64,000 nucleotides of DNA. It comes from Panax quinquefolius. Taxonomy: Eukaryota; Streptophyta; Magnoliopsida; Apiales; Araliaceae. The notes beneath the pieces are model-generated. The model was not told the DNA's origin. It did no database searches and worked only from the letters and a program-made list of their open reading frames with translations. The stretch spans positions 62,001 to 126,000 of the forward strand of contig JAINUW010000037.1 in the NCBI GenBank assembly GCA_020205615.1, read 5' to 3'. Shown piece by piece: positions 24,145 to 35,591 of the stretch; the first letter of the stretch is position 1; each line of letters begins with the position of its first letter. The position numbers were made by a program, and so were the translations under genes.

Positions 24145-25097
24145 AAGTCACTACTCAATAATTGTTACAAATAATTATCTTTGCTCAATATTTTATTTTA
24201 TATATTGATTCAAAAATTACTATGTTTATATTTTATATTATTGTTGTTTCAATAATTGTCACTACACAGTATTTTCCATTATCAGATCAATAATTCATAT
24301 TATTTTAATAATATTACTAGATAACATTATTGGCAATGTCTAGAAAGTTTTGTCTATGGAGAGGTTTGGTCACCTAATTGGGCGTCAGTAAGGAGAAATC
24401 CTTATTGGAAAGCCCCTCTTTCTGGAAAAACACGGTTGTCAATATTCTGATTCTGTAATATTATTTATGAATAATTAATTATTTATTTATATGATAAAGA
24501 AAATATTCATTTTATGTAGATATAGATAGAGAAAATTTTTAATGTGACAATTGTTGAAAATTGATATTTTATCTTTTCTGATAAAATAATTCATTTAAAT
24601 ATATTATTATAATTTAATAATATAATAATGGTGATATTTTTATAATGTATGTGTGATATATGAATAAATGAGGAGGAGGAGTATTTTTGTTACTAAAAAT
24701 ATTTAAAATATGTTTTTCATGTTTGTGGACCCCGGTTCTTGACTGAAATTTGATTATAGCCTGTAAAATCGTCCGTATGTGGATTTCGGTCAATTTATGT
24801 TTGGAATTTGGAAAACATTTTTCTACAAAGTTGTAAAGAATTCGATTTCCTATAGAATAGACATAAAATTCGTATTTTTATGATAAAAGGGCTATTTATT
24901 ATGAATTATTGAAGTTCTGGAATATTGAGTCTGAATTGATTTTGTTTAAAACATATTTTTCTAGAAGGTGGACCCCACAATTGTACTTTTGCATGTGGGA
25001 AATGCTGGAATCTGAATTCAAAAGAGGCGTATGAAATTCGTTATAAAAATATATTATTTTATTAAATTTTCTGCTTTTGTGTTCTACACAATTTCCT

Positions 25098-25106
25098 ATA
25101 AATAGG
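25098..25106 (+). promoter_or_regulatory. LTR core promoter TATAAATAG (Fam-A 5' LTR)
   Basis: TCCTATAAATAGGATGC followed by a CT-rich leader. Same word at 29051-29059 in the 3' LTR and, on the minus strand, at 44085-44093 in copy b. Confidence 0.75.
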
Positions 25107-25416
25107 ATGCTTAGGTTAGAATTGAAAATTACACCAGAAACTGAAGTTTTCTCTCTCTATATTATTGAGCGTATTTTTGTGAGTATTTAGATATATTGAG
25201 TGTTGTTATACGGTGCAAGTTCTCTTCAGCGTTATATCCAACATTCTAGTCAGAAGTACTGCTCTTTTGAGGTAAGGGATATTGTCATTATATTGGTAAG
25301 GGATAGTAAGGGATGTTATTTTCTTCATAATGATGTTATTCTTTCAATATCATTATGCCGAAATTATTGATATGAATATTATTGTGGAATTTCTACTTTT
25401 TTGTGTCGGGGTTACT

Positions 25417-25622
25417 ATTCACGTATACGATACTATTCACGTATACGGCACTATTCACGTATACGTCACTATTCACATATACGACACTATTCATGTATAT
25501 GACATTTTTTACGTATACGGTACTATGTACGAATACGGAGTACTATACACGAGTTACTATTCACGTCTACTATTCACGAGTTACTATTCATGAGTTACTA
25601 TTCACGTCTACTATTCACGACA
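25417..25622 (+). repeat. ACTATTCAC minisatellite (Fam-A 5' LTR)
   Basis: Five or more units of about 18 bp (ACTATTCACGTATACGRC), then units of about 12-13 bp (TACTATTCACGAGT). Fewer units remain at 29363-29530 in the 3' LTR. The ORFs overlapping it (25330-25642) only translate the repeat. Confidence 0.9.
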
Positions 25623-26639
25623 AAATTGGTTTCTTTTTCTGACCAAATTATTGTTGATTTATGAATCTTACTCTTGAAATTAAATGCAGTTGTTGATCAT
25701 ATTATTTTTATTATCATATATAACATTTTTATAATCCTAGTGATGATATTTCTCTTTGACTTGAGTGTAAAGATGGGTAGATTATTGGTATGATCGTGAT
25801 TATGGGTTCTCTTTGGCCAGTAGTGCAAAGATGAACTGTTGACTGGTATGATCATGACCATTGAATTTATGATTGAATATCTTTAACTTAAGTGCAAAGG
25901 TGAATTGATCAACATGGTTATAATTATTGTTTATATGAATTCTAAAATGATTATATATTTCTTTGAGATACGAATATCTTTGGCCGGTAGTGCAAAGATG
26001 AACTGTTGATGAATATCTTTGGCCCGTAGTGCAAAGATGAATTTGTTAGTATGATTATGAACAGGAACTGTGATTTGGTATAACCATGATCTTTGATATT
26101 TCAGGTTAAGACAGGTGATAAAAATTATCTTTATCCTGGATGAGAAGAGGAATTCAGAACTACAATTATGATTATGAGTTATATACGTGATTGTGGACAG
26201 AAACTGTTGATTGATATTACAAGGATAAAACATTGTTGGTGGACTTTTAACGTGGAGAAGATAATAGACTTTATAGTCTATTTAAATCTTCTAATGGATT
26301 GCTCGTTCCGCTGCAACTATGGTTAAAAAGTTTTATCATCTACCATATGTTCTAAATCTCTAATTTATTACTGCCGAAGACTATTGATAATTTATTTATC
26401 TTTAGTCATGATATTCTTTAGTGGGCTATTTGTGCTCACCCTTTTACTTCACAATTCCTTTCAGGTAATAAAAGTGTAGCTGGGTCGAGCGGGGATAACA
26501 GGGGAATAGAACGGTGGTCTCTAGCTGTGGAGATTCTTCCTAAACAGTATAGAAAAGTGTGTTATATTTTATACATCATTTAGTAGTTATATTTGGTGAA
26601 TCAAATAGGGTGAGGCGAACCTAACGTTGGAAGGGTGTT

Positions 26640-27008
26640 TTGACACTATTATACAAGATGTTTAATGACATACAAACTCGTGTTATCATAAGACACGGTT
26701 GTGCACATCCACTTGCTGAGTATATCTACGAGCACTACCTATATAATCTTGGAGTTTGGTTGAAGTATAGTTCTCAATTAGAGACAGTGGAGATAATTAT
26801 ATGTCAAGAGAAGACTCACTATTGGAAGGAATATGATAGTAATCTTATCATTTTTCTTTGGGGTCTATTGGGTCAACCAAGGATAATTCTTCAGTCTTAT
26901 GATATCTATTATAACCTCGACACATGGCCTCCCATGTACGAAGGTTTCCTTGAGCACTTCCCAAATATTTTAATATCTAAAACAGTTATTGACTGTACCT
27001 TTATGTAA
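26640..27008 (+). CDS. 122-residue ORF inside the Fam-A LTR, unknown
   Basis: Frame from MTLLYKMFND to a stop at 27008. Segments HYWKEYDSNL and PPMYEGFLEHFPN recur in the same frame in two other LTR copies: the 3' LTR (about 30431-30733, cut by a single G-to-A change turning the Trp of FLW into TGA) and, minus strand, copy b (41843-41607, extending through the same tail). No signal peptide, zinc finger or known domain is visible; composition is rich in Y, I, L and W. It lies downstream of the TATA box, so it would sit in the transcript leader. It may be a chance frame preserved by recent common descent; no function is claimed. Confidence 0.25.
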   Translation: MTLLYKMFNDIQTRVIIRHGCAHPLAEYIYEHYLYNLGVWLKYSSQLETVEIIICQEKTHYWKEYDSNLIIFLWGLLGQPRIILQSYDIYYNLDTWPPMYEGFLEHFPNILISKTVIDCTFM

Positions 27009-27206
27009 GGTGCCATTTGTGACGGGCTATCCAAGGTTGGGACATGAGTCACAGTTGGTATACATTTGAATCAAAACTCACAACATATGTGTTGTTGTAT
27101 TTTGCACGACAATTATAGTAATAAAGTTGTAGTTAGTTTTCTGTACCATGTATTTGGCGACTCAGAATAGGTTGGATGGATTGGACCTATTTTGGGGGCA
27201 TCACAA

Positions 27207-27220
27207 TTGGTATCAGAGCT
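27207..27220 (+). other. Fam-A primer binding site (initiator tRNA-Met type)
   Basis: TTGGTATCAGAGCT two bases after the 5' LTR end. TGGTATCAGAGC is the canonical initiator tRNA-Met primer site. Confidence 0.95.
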
Positions 27221-27675
27221 ATAAGTAAAGAGCCCCGAGCCTCTATCTGGTGACTTCCTGTTGATGGGGGATGCACCGAACCAGACTCTCCGTAGGGACG
27301 CTTGATTCTGCGGTGGCAAACCGATAGGTATCATCATGAGGTGTCTTCACCACGGTTGGGACATGAGTCAGCGGTTGGTATCGAGCTTAGGATATGATCT
27401 CGACGGAGATCCGGGATTAGAACTAGGAAGGAGAGGCGAGTAATATCCTTCGCTAGTGTGTGTCCTATCTAAGCTAAATTTTCTTACTTAAGTTGACAAT
27501 TGTGATATGTCAATTAACCTTTGTTTTGAAGCTGTATTCTAGAATGATATCTGAAATACAGGAGATGAGCAATGGAGAAATCATGATGATATGGAAGATA
27601 GAATCTGAAAAGAAAGCAAGGTATTCTCAACTTTTTGAAATACCAGGTACGTAAATTTCGGGGACGAAATTTCAT
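27221..27675 (+). other. Fam-A internal region, no coding
   Basis: Short spacer. Its ends match the internal region of Fam-A copy b: GAGATGAGCAATGGAG and the GAAATACCAGGTACGTAAATT stretch before the PPT have counterparts at about 45630-45650 and 45560-45580 (minus strand). The middle, which in copy b encodes a coiled-coil ORF, is absent, so this is a deletion derivative. Confidence 0.8.
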
Positions 27676-27688
27676 AAGGAGGGGAGAT
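27676..27688 (+). other. Fam-A polypurine tract
   Basis: AAGGAGGGGAGAT immediately before the TG of the 3' LTR, preceded by TTTCGGGGACGAAATTTCAT. Confidence 0.92.
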
Positions 27689-30600
27689 TGTAAGACCCCA
27701 AATTTTATGAAATAAAAGTATTCAATTTTTCTTATAATTACTATTTAGTAAATGGTTAAATTGATAAAAGGTTAAAGTTAAGGGTCACATATGCAAATAT
27801 TTTAAATAAGCAAGTGGTTATAAAATACTCATTTCTGTCGAGGAATATTCATTTGGTCGAGGAATATTCTTACTGTCAGAGAATATTTGTACGATGGCGC
27901 AGCCATTTGTGAGCCCCATAACAGAATAACTGTCGGATGAAGAAAGCGACAAATTTAAGTTTTTATAAATAACGGCGTAATCGTTCTGATTAACATTTGT
28001 TGGAATACCCGGTGGGTAAAGTAAAATAATACGCGTTGTTGTTGCAAAGAAGCTTTACGGTATTGCACGGTATTTTGAATTATTGATTCTTACGTAAGAA
28101 GTCACTACTCAATAATTGTTACAGTAATTACTGTTCAATATTTTATTTTATATATTGATTCAAAAATTACTATGTTTATATTTTATATTATTGTTGTTTC
28201 AATAATTGTCACTACACAGTATTTCCCATTATCAGATCAATAATTCATATTATTTTAATAATATTACTAGATAACATTATTGGCAATGTCTAGAAAGTTC
28301 TGTCTAAGGAGAGGTTTGGTCACCTAATTACGCGCCAGTAAGGAGAAATCCTTATTGGAAAGCCCCCTCTTTCTTGGGAAGAACCTGGTTGTCAATATTG
28401 TGATTCTGTAATATTATTTGTGAATAATTAATTATTGATTTATATGATAAGGAAAATATTCATTTTATGTGGATATAGATGGAGAAAATTTTTAATGTGA
28501 CAATTGTTGAAAATTGATATTTTATCTTTTCTGATAAAATAATTCATTTAAATATATTATTATATTTTAATAATATAATAATGGTGATATTTTTATAATG
28601 AATGTGTGATATATGAATAAATGAGGAGGAGGAGTATTTTTGTTACTAAAAATATTTAAAACATGTTTTGAATGTTTATGGACCCCAGTTCTTGATTGAA
28701 ATTTGATTATAGCCTGTAAAATCGTCCGTATGTGGATTTCGGTCAATTTCAGTTTGGAATTTGGAAAAACTTTCTTCTACAAAGTTGTAGAGAATTTGAT
28801 TTCCTATGGAATGGACATTGAATTCGTATTTTTTTGATAAAAGGGCTATTTATTATGAATTATTGAAGTTCTGGAATATTGAGTCTAAATTGATTTTGTT
28901 TAAAACATATTTTTCTCGAAGGTGGGCCCCATAATTATACTTTTGCATGTGGGAAATGCTGGAATCTGAATTCAAAAGAGGCGTATGATATTTGTTATAT
29001 AAATATATTGTTTTATTAAATTTTCTACTTTGGTGTTCTAAGCAATTTCCTATAAATAGGGTGCTTAGGTTAGAATTGAAAATCACACCAGAAACTAAAG
29101 TTTTTTCTCTCTCTCTCTCTATATTATCGAGCGTATTTTTGTGAGTATTTAGATATCTTGAGTGTTGCTATACGGTGCAAGTTCTCTTCAACGTTATATC
29201 CGACATTCCAGTCAGAAGTACTGCTCTTTTGAGGTAAGGGATTTTGTCATTATATTGGTAAGGGATAATATTTTCTTCATAATGATGTTATTCTTTCAAT
29301 ATCATTATGCCAAAATTATTGATATGAATATTATTGTGGAATTTTTACCTTTTTGTGTCAGGATTACTATTCACGTATACGATACTATTCACGTATACGA
29401 CACTATTCACATATACGTCACTATTCATATATACGGCACTATTCATGTATATGACATTTTTTACGTATACGGTACTATGTATGAATACGGAGTACTATTC
29501 ACGAGTTACTATTCACGTCTACTATTTACGTCAAAATTGGTTTCTTTTTCTGACCAAATTATCGTTGATTTATGAATCTTACTCTTTAAATTAAATGCAG
29601 TTGTTGATCATATTATTTTTATTATCATATATAACATTTTTATAATCTTGGTGATGATATTTCTCTTTGACTTGAGTGTAAAGATGGGTAGATTATTGGT
29701 ATGATCGTGACTATGGGTTCTCTTTGGCCAGTAGTGCAAAGATGAATTGTTGACTGGTATGATCATGACCATTGAATTTATAATTGAATATCTTTAACTT
29801 AAGTGCAAATGTGAATTGATCAACATGGTTATAATTATTGTTTATATGAATTCTAAAATGATTATATATTTCTTTGAGATACGAATATCTTTGGCCCGTA
29901 GTGCAAAGATGAATTTGTTAGTATGATTATGAACAGGAACTGTGATTTGGTATAATCATGATCTTTGATGTTTCAGGTAAAGACATGTGATAAAATTTAT
30001 CCTCATCTTGGATGAGAAGAGGAATTTAGAACTACAATTATGATTATGAGTTATATACGTGATTGTGGACAGAAACTGTTGATTGATGTTACAGGGATAA
30101 AACGTTGTTGGTGGACTTTTAATGTGGAGAAGATAATAGAATTAATAGTCTATTTGAATCTGCTAATGGATTGCTCGTTCCGCTGCAACTATGGTTGAAA
30201 TTTTTTATCATCTACCATATGTTTTAAATCTCTGATTTATTACTGACGAAGACTATTGATAATTTATTTATCTTTAGTCATGATATTCTTTACTGGACTA
30301 TTTGTGCTCACCCTTTTGCTTCACAATTCCTTCGGTAAAATAAAAGTAGACCGGGTCGGAGCGGGGATGACAGGGGAATAGAACGGTGGTCTCTAGCTGT
30401 GGAGATTCTTCCTAAACAGTATAGAAAAGTGTGTTGTATTTTATACATCATTTAGTAGTTATATTTGGTGAATCAAATAGGGTGAGGCGAACCCAACGTT
30501 GGAAGGGTATTTTGACACTATCATACAAGATGTCTAATGACATACAACCTCGTGTTATCATAAGACAGGGTTCTGCACATCCATTTGCTGAGTATATCTA

Positions 30601-31075
30601 CGAGCACTACCTATATAATCTTGGAGTTTGGTTGAAGTATAGTTCTCAATTAGAGACAGTGGAGATAATTATATGTCAAGAGAAGACTCACCATTGGAAA
30701 GAATATGATAGTAATCTTCTCGTTTTTCTTTGAGGTCTATTGGGTCAACCAAGGATAATTCTCCAGTCTTATGATATCTATTATAACCTAGATGCATGGC
30801 CTCCCATGTATGAAGGTTTCCTTGAGCACTTCCCAAATATTTTAATATCTAAAACAGTTATTGACTGTATCTTTATGTAAGGTGCCATTGTGATGGGCTA
30901 TCCAAGGTTGGTACATGAGTCACAGTTGGTATACATTTGTATCAAAACTCACAACATATGTGTTGTTGTATTTTGCACGACAATTGTAGTAATAAAGTTG
31001 TAGTTATTTTCTGTACCATGTATTTGGCGACTCAAAATAGGTTGGATGGATTGGACCTATTTTGGGGGCGTGACA
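27689..31075 (+). mobile_element. Fam-A 3' LTR
   Basis: TGTAAGACCCC at 27689 to GGGGGCGTGACA at 31075, followed by the right CATGA duplication (31076-31080). Same order of blocks as the 5' LTR: GAATATTC set at 27843-27888, TATAAATAG at 29051-29059, minisatellite at 29363-29530, GGGC-like block near 30296, ORF remnant near 30431-30733. Confidence 0.9.
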
Positions 31076-32669
31076 CATGACCTGGTTCCATTCTTTATTA
31101 TTCTGTTAGAATATTATGTCTGTGCGTATTACATACGTGACACGGTTAGTTCTTTATTATTACATTGAATAACTTTGTATATCTTGATCTATCGCATGCA
31201 TGGTTAATTCTTATGTTATTCCATTCTTTATTATTCTGTTGGAATAACCTGGTTGTGTGGACTACCACATACATGGTGAATGATCCTTCATATTCATTCC
31301 TTATTAAATTGTGGAAATGATCTGTCTACGTGGATTACCGCATGGCGGGTGAAAATCCATTTGCAGTTTCGTATATTCTATTATACTCGTATGAGATATC
31401 ATTTCTTTTGTATTCGTCATGGAATATGATTTTCGTTGGTATTTTTCTTTTACGAGTTACTATTCATATATTACTATTCACCCGGTTACTATTCACTATA
31501 GTATTATTCACTCGGGTATTCGGGGTACTTTTTGTGCCAGAGTACTATTCACGAGTTACTATTCACCCGATTACTATTCACTCTAGTATCATTCACTCGG
31601 GTATTCGGGATACTTTTTGTGTCGGGTACTATTCACGGGGTACTATTCCCGAAGTACTATTCACGGGGTACTATTCATTAGAAAATATATATTTCTTTTA
31701 TGTCCAAATTATTTTTGGAACATGAATATTATTCTTGAATTTTACTCTATAAAGCAGCATCATGTTAACAATTTGAACGTTATTGAATTTTGGATAAATT
31801 AAATTATAAATCTTTAAAATTTATCCTTGAACTTGTTTTATTGAATTATTATGTCATTGTCATCATCCTCATGATTATATTGTGATGAAAGTCATCTTTT
31901 TGGCGTATGTGCATATAGATGGACTTGGTATGATTATGACCGAGGATTATTTGTATAATCATGGCCCGTAATGTGACGAATGATGTGGTGAAAGTCCTCA
32001 TTGGCCTGTAGTTCATTGATGGACAGTTGTTGGTATGATTATGACCAGGGATTATTCGGTATAATCATGACCATTGATGAATACACGAATATCCTTGGCC
32101 CGTAGTGCATGGATAATTTGTGGTCGTGATACTAATGAATATCCTTGGCCGTAGTGCAGGGATGATGTGGTTTATTTATTAAGCTGAGTCTCAGCGATAA
32201 AGTTGATGAAAAACTTTTTAAATCATAGAAGATAGTAGATTTTATGCTCTACTTGACTCTTCTAATGGATTTCTTATTCATTGCGATTGTTGATCTAAAA
32301 CTTGTTGTCTATTATATTCTATCGGTTGTTATACTGTTAAAGGCTAAGGATAATTTATTTTGCATTATCTTAGTCATAATATTTCTTACCGGGCTAGTTG
32401 AGCTCACCCTTTCTTTAATTGTTCTCTTCAGGAAATGAGAATATATTGAGGGCAGCCTGGGAAGCATTAATGGTCCAGATGGTTTTTTAGTAGTCCTCGC
32501 TATTTTATAAAATAGTGTGACAATAAATGTAATGAGGATTCTATTTGAGAGTGGATATTGTCTAGAAGGCAATATTCTTGTTTAAACTCTCAGCTATGTT
32601 TTGTCGTATTTTGCACGATAGTTGTATAATTAAGTTTGTATTTGATTTATGTACCATGTATTTGGTGAC
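31076..32669 (+). mobile_element. Fam-B LTR copy c, second part
   Basis: Resumes the LTR cut at 23733 in the middle of its TATTATTCTGTTGGAAT array. Contains an ACTATTCAC minisatellite (31447-31676), GTGCA..GATGA repeats (about 31910-32165), and GGGCTAGTTGAGCTCACCC..CAG (about 32390-32433). It stops at GTACCATGTATTTGGTGAC, roughly 40 bp short of the expected LTR end, where an Athila LTR begins. Confidence 0.8.
31447..31676 (+). repeat. ACTATTCAC minisatellite in Fam-B LTR
   Basis: About ten TACTATTCAC units with variable tails (CACGAGT, CACCCGG, CACGGGG), including a repeated GGGTATTCGGG.TACTTTTTGTG block. Related to, but not the same array as, the Fam-A minisatellite. ORFs at 31330-31802 only translate it. 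Confidence 0.85.
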
Positions 32670-34351
32670 TGTTGGGTAAAATCTAATTACGCACAACACG
32701 CAAGTATACGTGGTCAACAAGTAAAAAAGTGAAAGTAGAGTATCGTTCCCACAGAGAATTATTTAACAAAAATCACCAAGTACTAACCCATAACCAACTC
32801 AATCTTATTTAAATGAATGAATTTCAAATTATATAAATTAAACTACTATTAAATTCCACTAGTTAAATTAAGATAACAGAGATTTAAGATCACAACTTCA
32901 CTTATTGCTTCATTTAAGTTAACACATTTCTCATCAATTATTCTCTATCCTGAATTGTTAATCAAGAACACTAAAGTAGATAAAACCACCTCTCGATGCA
33001 TAATACCTATATTAACGTCAATCCACAATTAAGATAGAAATCCGTTAAACACCTTAATCAACTAACCCACTATATCTCTATGTGAATTACAATTGAAGAA
33101 GGTTTAAAAATAAGTTCTCTATCGGATTACATGCGGTGTCAAGCATATCTCTACCTTAACACTCATCAAGTTTAAGCTACTAACAAAATCCTGAACACAT
33201 GATATCATGATAAGATCTAAATCAATACTTCATCTCTTGAGTTCATATAGATTATCACGGTAATTGATGGCCAATCAATTAAACAATTAAGTCCAAATCA
33301 CAATAGACAATCCTCACAATAGAACATAATAATTGATAACGAAGCATATTAAAATAAACTACACAATAAGATCCATTGTAATCTCAAACAAAGAATTAGT
33401 TCATTGAATTAAAACTAAGAATCCACACTTGAAATAACATTAAAAGATAAAAATAAGAGTAGAGTAAAGATTAAATCTATTGTTAGAAAATCTACATCTT
33501 CTTCAAGCTCTTGCTCTTGATCTTCAATGGTCTTCAAGTTGCTTCAATCTCCAAATCTAATTAGAACTAGTGTTTTGATCTAATTTACTCTAATCTAATC
33601 TAATGGAATCCTCTATCTAGTCTCTAATCTTCCCTAATCCTTGTGATTCTCCTCCTTTTTTAAGTCTCTTTATATGTCTTTAAGTCCTCTTGAAAGTCCT
33701 CTTGGAAGTCCTTGTGTCAATCGGATCGAAACAATCCTTTCCAGACTCAAATTGGACCAAAATTCACATTTTTGCGCATTTTCTGGGCATACCCCAGCCC
33801 CGGCGGCAGTTTTGTGAAGGAAAATTTTCTGTTCTGACGTCGTTTGGGAAAACAGCCATAAATTTTGATCGGGGAAGAGTTACGAGGCCTGCCACCTATC
33901 AAATCGAAGACATCAACGAGATCTACAACTTTCAGACTTTAAGATTTTAGAAATAACGGACAGATGATGGTCGAAATTGGGCCGGAAGTGACTTCTATGC
34001 AAATGGCCACCCAAAACAGTGACGTTCGACGTCCGTTGGTACAAATGTCACAACTCTTGCATCCGAACTTCGATTGGAATGATTCAAGATGTTCCAGAAA
34101 GCTAAGAAGAAGCTCTACAATATAGTCTAAGTTCCAAGCTAAAACATGAAATGAACATAAAAGCCCAAATGATGTCTGTATTGCTTTTCTTTGTATTTTC
34201 CATGCTTTTCCTTACCAATAGTCGCTCACACCGCTTCCAAATAACCTACAAAATGAACACAAAATGCATAAAAAGTAACTAAGACACATGAATATAAGTA
34301 ACTAATTCAAGTAAAAGATACCAGATAAGTAGGTATAAAACCTACTTATCA
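32670..34351 (-). mobile_element. second Athila-like element: complete 3' LTR
   Basis: 1682 bp. The minus-strand start at 34351 is TGATAAGTAGG, directly after a polypurine tract; the end at 32670 is CCCAACA. The U5 end matches the truncated LTR at 21686. Its U3 terminus forms a perfect hairpin (34324-34350: GATAAGTAGG, 7-nt loop TATAAAA, CCTACTTATC). No coding region. Confidence 0.88.
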
Positions 34352-34368
34352 AATACCCCCAAACTTAA
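34352..34368 (-). other. Athila polypurine tract
   Basis: Minus strand TTAAGTTTGGGGGTATT directly before the LTR start; AAGTTTGGGGG is typical of Athila. A second similar word, CCTAAGTTTGGGGG on the minus strand, lies at about 35070-35084. Confidence 0.85.
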
Positions 34369-35366
34369 ACCGTTGCTTGTCCCCAAGCAAAAACACAAAA
34401 CAATAATGCAATGCAATGCAACTAATCTACATGCCTACGAATCCAGCAGTAATGAAAAAAACAAGTCTATTCAACCGGCCTTAGAAAAATTAAGTAAACA
34501 CGATAATACATCATATCAAAACTCATCAATAACTTCCCAATCAATCATCAAATCTTAGACTGTTATCACTAATATAGTGTGTGTGTGCGCTCCACAACAA
34601 TGTTACCTGATATAAAATCAAATTTAACACATAACAAGTCTCTTCGAAGGCATCATACGGTGTGAACTCAAGAAATCCAAAAACACGCTAGATCCAACTA
34701 AAATCAAACAATTACCAATATCGAGGGTCAACATGGAATACTTATGCTTTATTTTTCACTTACGGGGGCTTTTTGCTCTTATTTCCCGTTTTATTCATTT
34801 TTTTCTTTGGTTTATATACACATAGCTATGCAATGTCTTATTCCCTTAGTCTTTTCAATGCTACCTTAACGAGCTTTCGACCAACGACTCCCAGACCATT
34901 AAGACCTTAGGGCACTAGGTTTAAAGACAATCCCCTCTGGCTTACTTGCTCAAGTAACAAAGGCCACAAAACTAGACAAGCACGCCACGGTGTTTATTCA
35001 TACTTTTTCTTTTTTTCTTTTTCTTTTTCTTTTTTCTCTTTTTTTTATAGCTTATATACCCAAAAAATTCCCCCAAACTTAGGTTCTTGTCTAACTTTAG
35101 CCATCACTATTTATTCTTGTCATTCTTTCATTCAAACTAGCATTATCCTTTAGAATCCCATTATGTATTAATTTAAACTCAATCAATTAACAAGTTGTTT
35201 TTACTGTGTTATCCTTATTATACTGGTTTCAAACAGGAAAAGACTTAATTCATAACAAGAAATCACATCAAAGCTCTAATAGTCAGTACTATACTTGTAT
35301 ACCCAATTCCAATCTCATCATTGGCCAAAATAAACTGTAACTATCTAGTGCTGGCAATCACCCGAG
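34369..35366 (-). other. Athila 3' untranslated internal region
   Basis: Sequence between the lost pol and the PPT of the second Athila element. No pol motif. Contains a T-rich/CTTTTT tract (about 35005-35050) and blocks such as CCTTAGGGCACTAGGTTTAAAGACAAT typical of this region by my recollection of Athila elements. The element's gag, pol and 5' LTR are missing. Confidence 0.6.
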
Positions 35367-35392
35367 TGATCTAATTTACTCTAATCTAATCT
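35367..35392. repeat. 26-bp duplicate of Athila LTR sequence at a junction
   Basis: Identical over 26 bp to 33576-33601 inside the Athila LTR (starts TGATCTAATTTAC). It lies where the Athila internal sequence gives way to the Tat/Ogre-like LTR. Confidence 0.8.
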
Positions 35393-35591
35393 CATTGGTA
35401 GTCACCCAAACACAAGGTATACTCTACCAATGATCTCATTTGTTACAAACCACGTCCGACAATACCTTATACAGGTCCGATGCCACAAACTCCGAGTCAT
35501 TACCCTAAATGAGTCCCCGACGGGGGTTACAACGTGAAGCCCCAGCAGGGGATTACAACGTACATTTAAGTCGTTGACACATATATCAGTG

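Larger units (their letters stand above)
23734..27205 (+). mobile_element. Fam-A 5' LTR
   Basis: TGTAAGACCCC at 23734 to GGGGGCATCACA at 27205. In order: GAATATTC triplet (23888-23933), CTTACGTAAG (24135), a block shared with Fam-B (24331-24425: GGCAATGTCTAGAAAG to GAAAGCCCC), TATAAATAG (25098), a CT-rich leader, the ACTATTCAC minisatellite, GCAAAGATGAA repeats (about 25815-26045), the GGGC..CAG block (26423-26464) and an ORF (26640-27008). Confidence 0.9.
23734..31075 (+). mobile_element. Fam-A LARD-like element, structurally complete
   Basis: 7342 bp made of a 5' LTR (23734-27205, 3472 bp), 483 bp of internal sequence, and a 3' LTR (27689-31075, 3387 bp), flanked by CATGA. The LTRs are collinear and close to identical by eye; length differs through minisatellite copy number and small indels. 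The internal region holds a primer site and polypurine tract but no gag or pol, so all proteins must come from another element. It is inserted into the tandem array of a Fam-B LTR. Confidence 0.92.

Noticed and set aside
25330..25642. Overlapping ORFs of 86-87 residues with repeated TIHVYDTIHVYG-like units, and similar ones at 29162-29594 and 31330-31802
   Set aside because: They are translations of the ACTATTCAC minisatellite in several frames.
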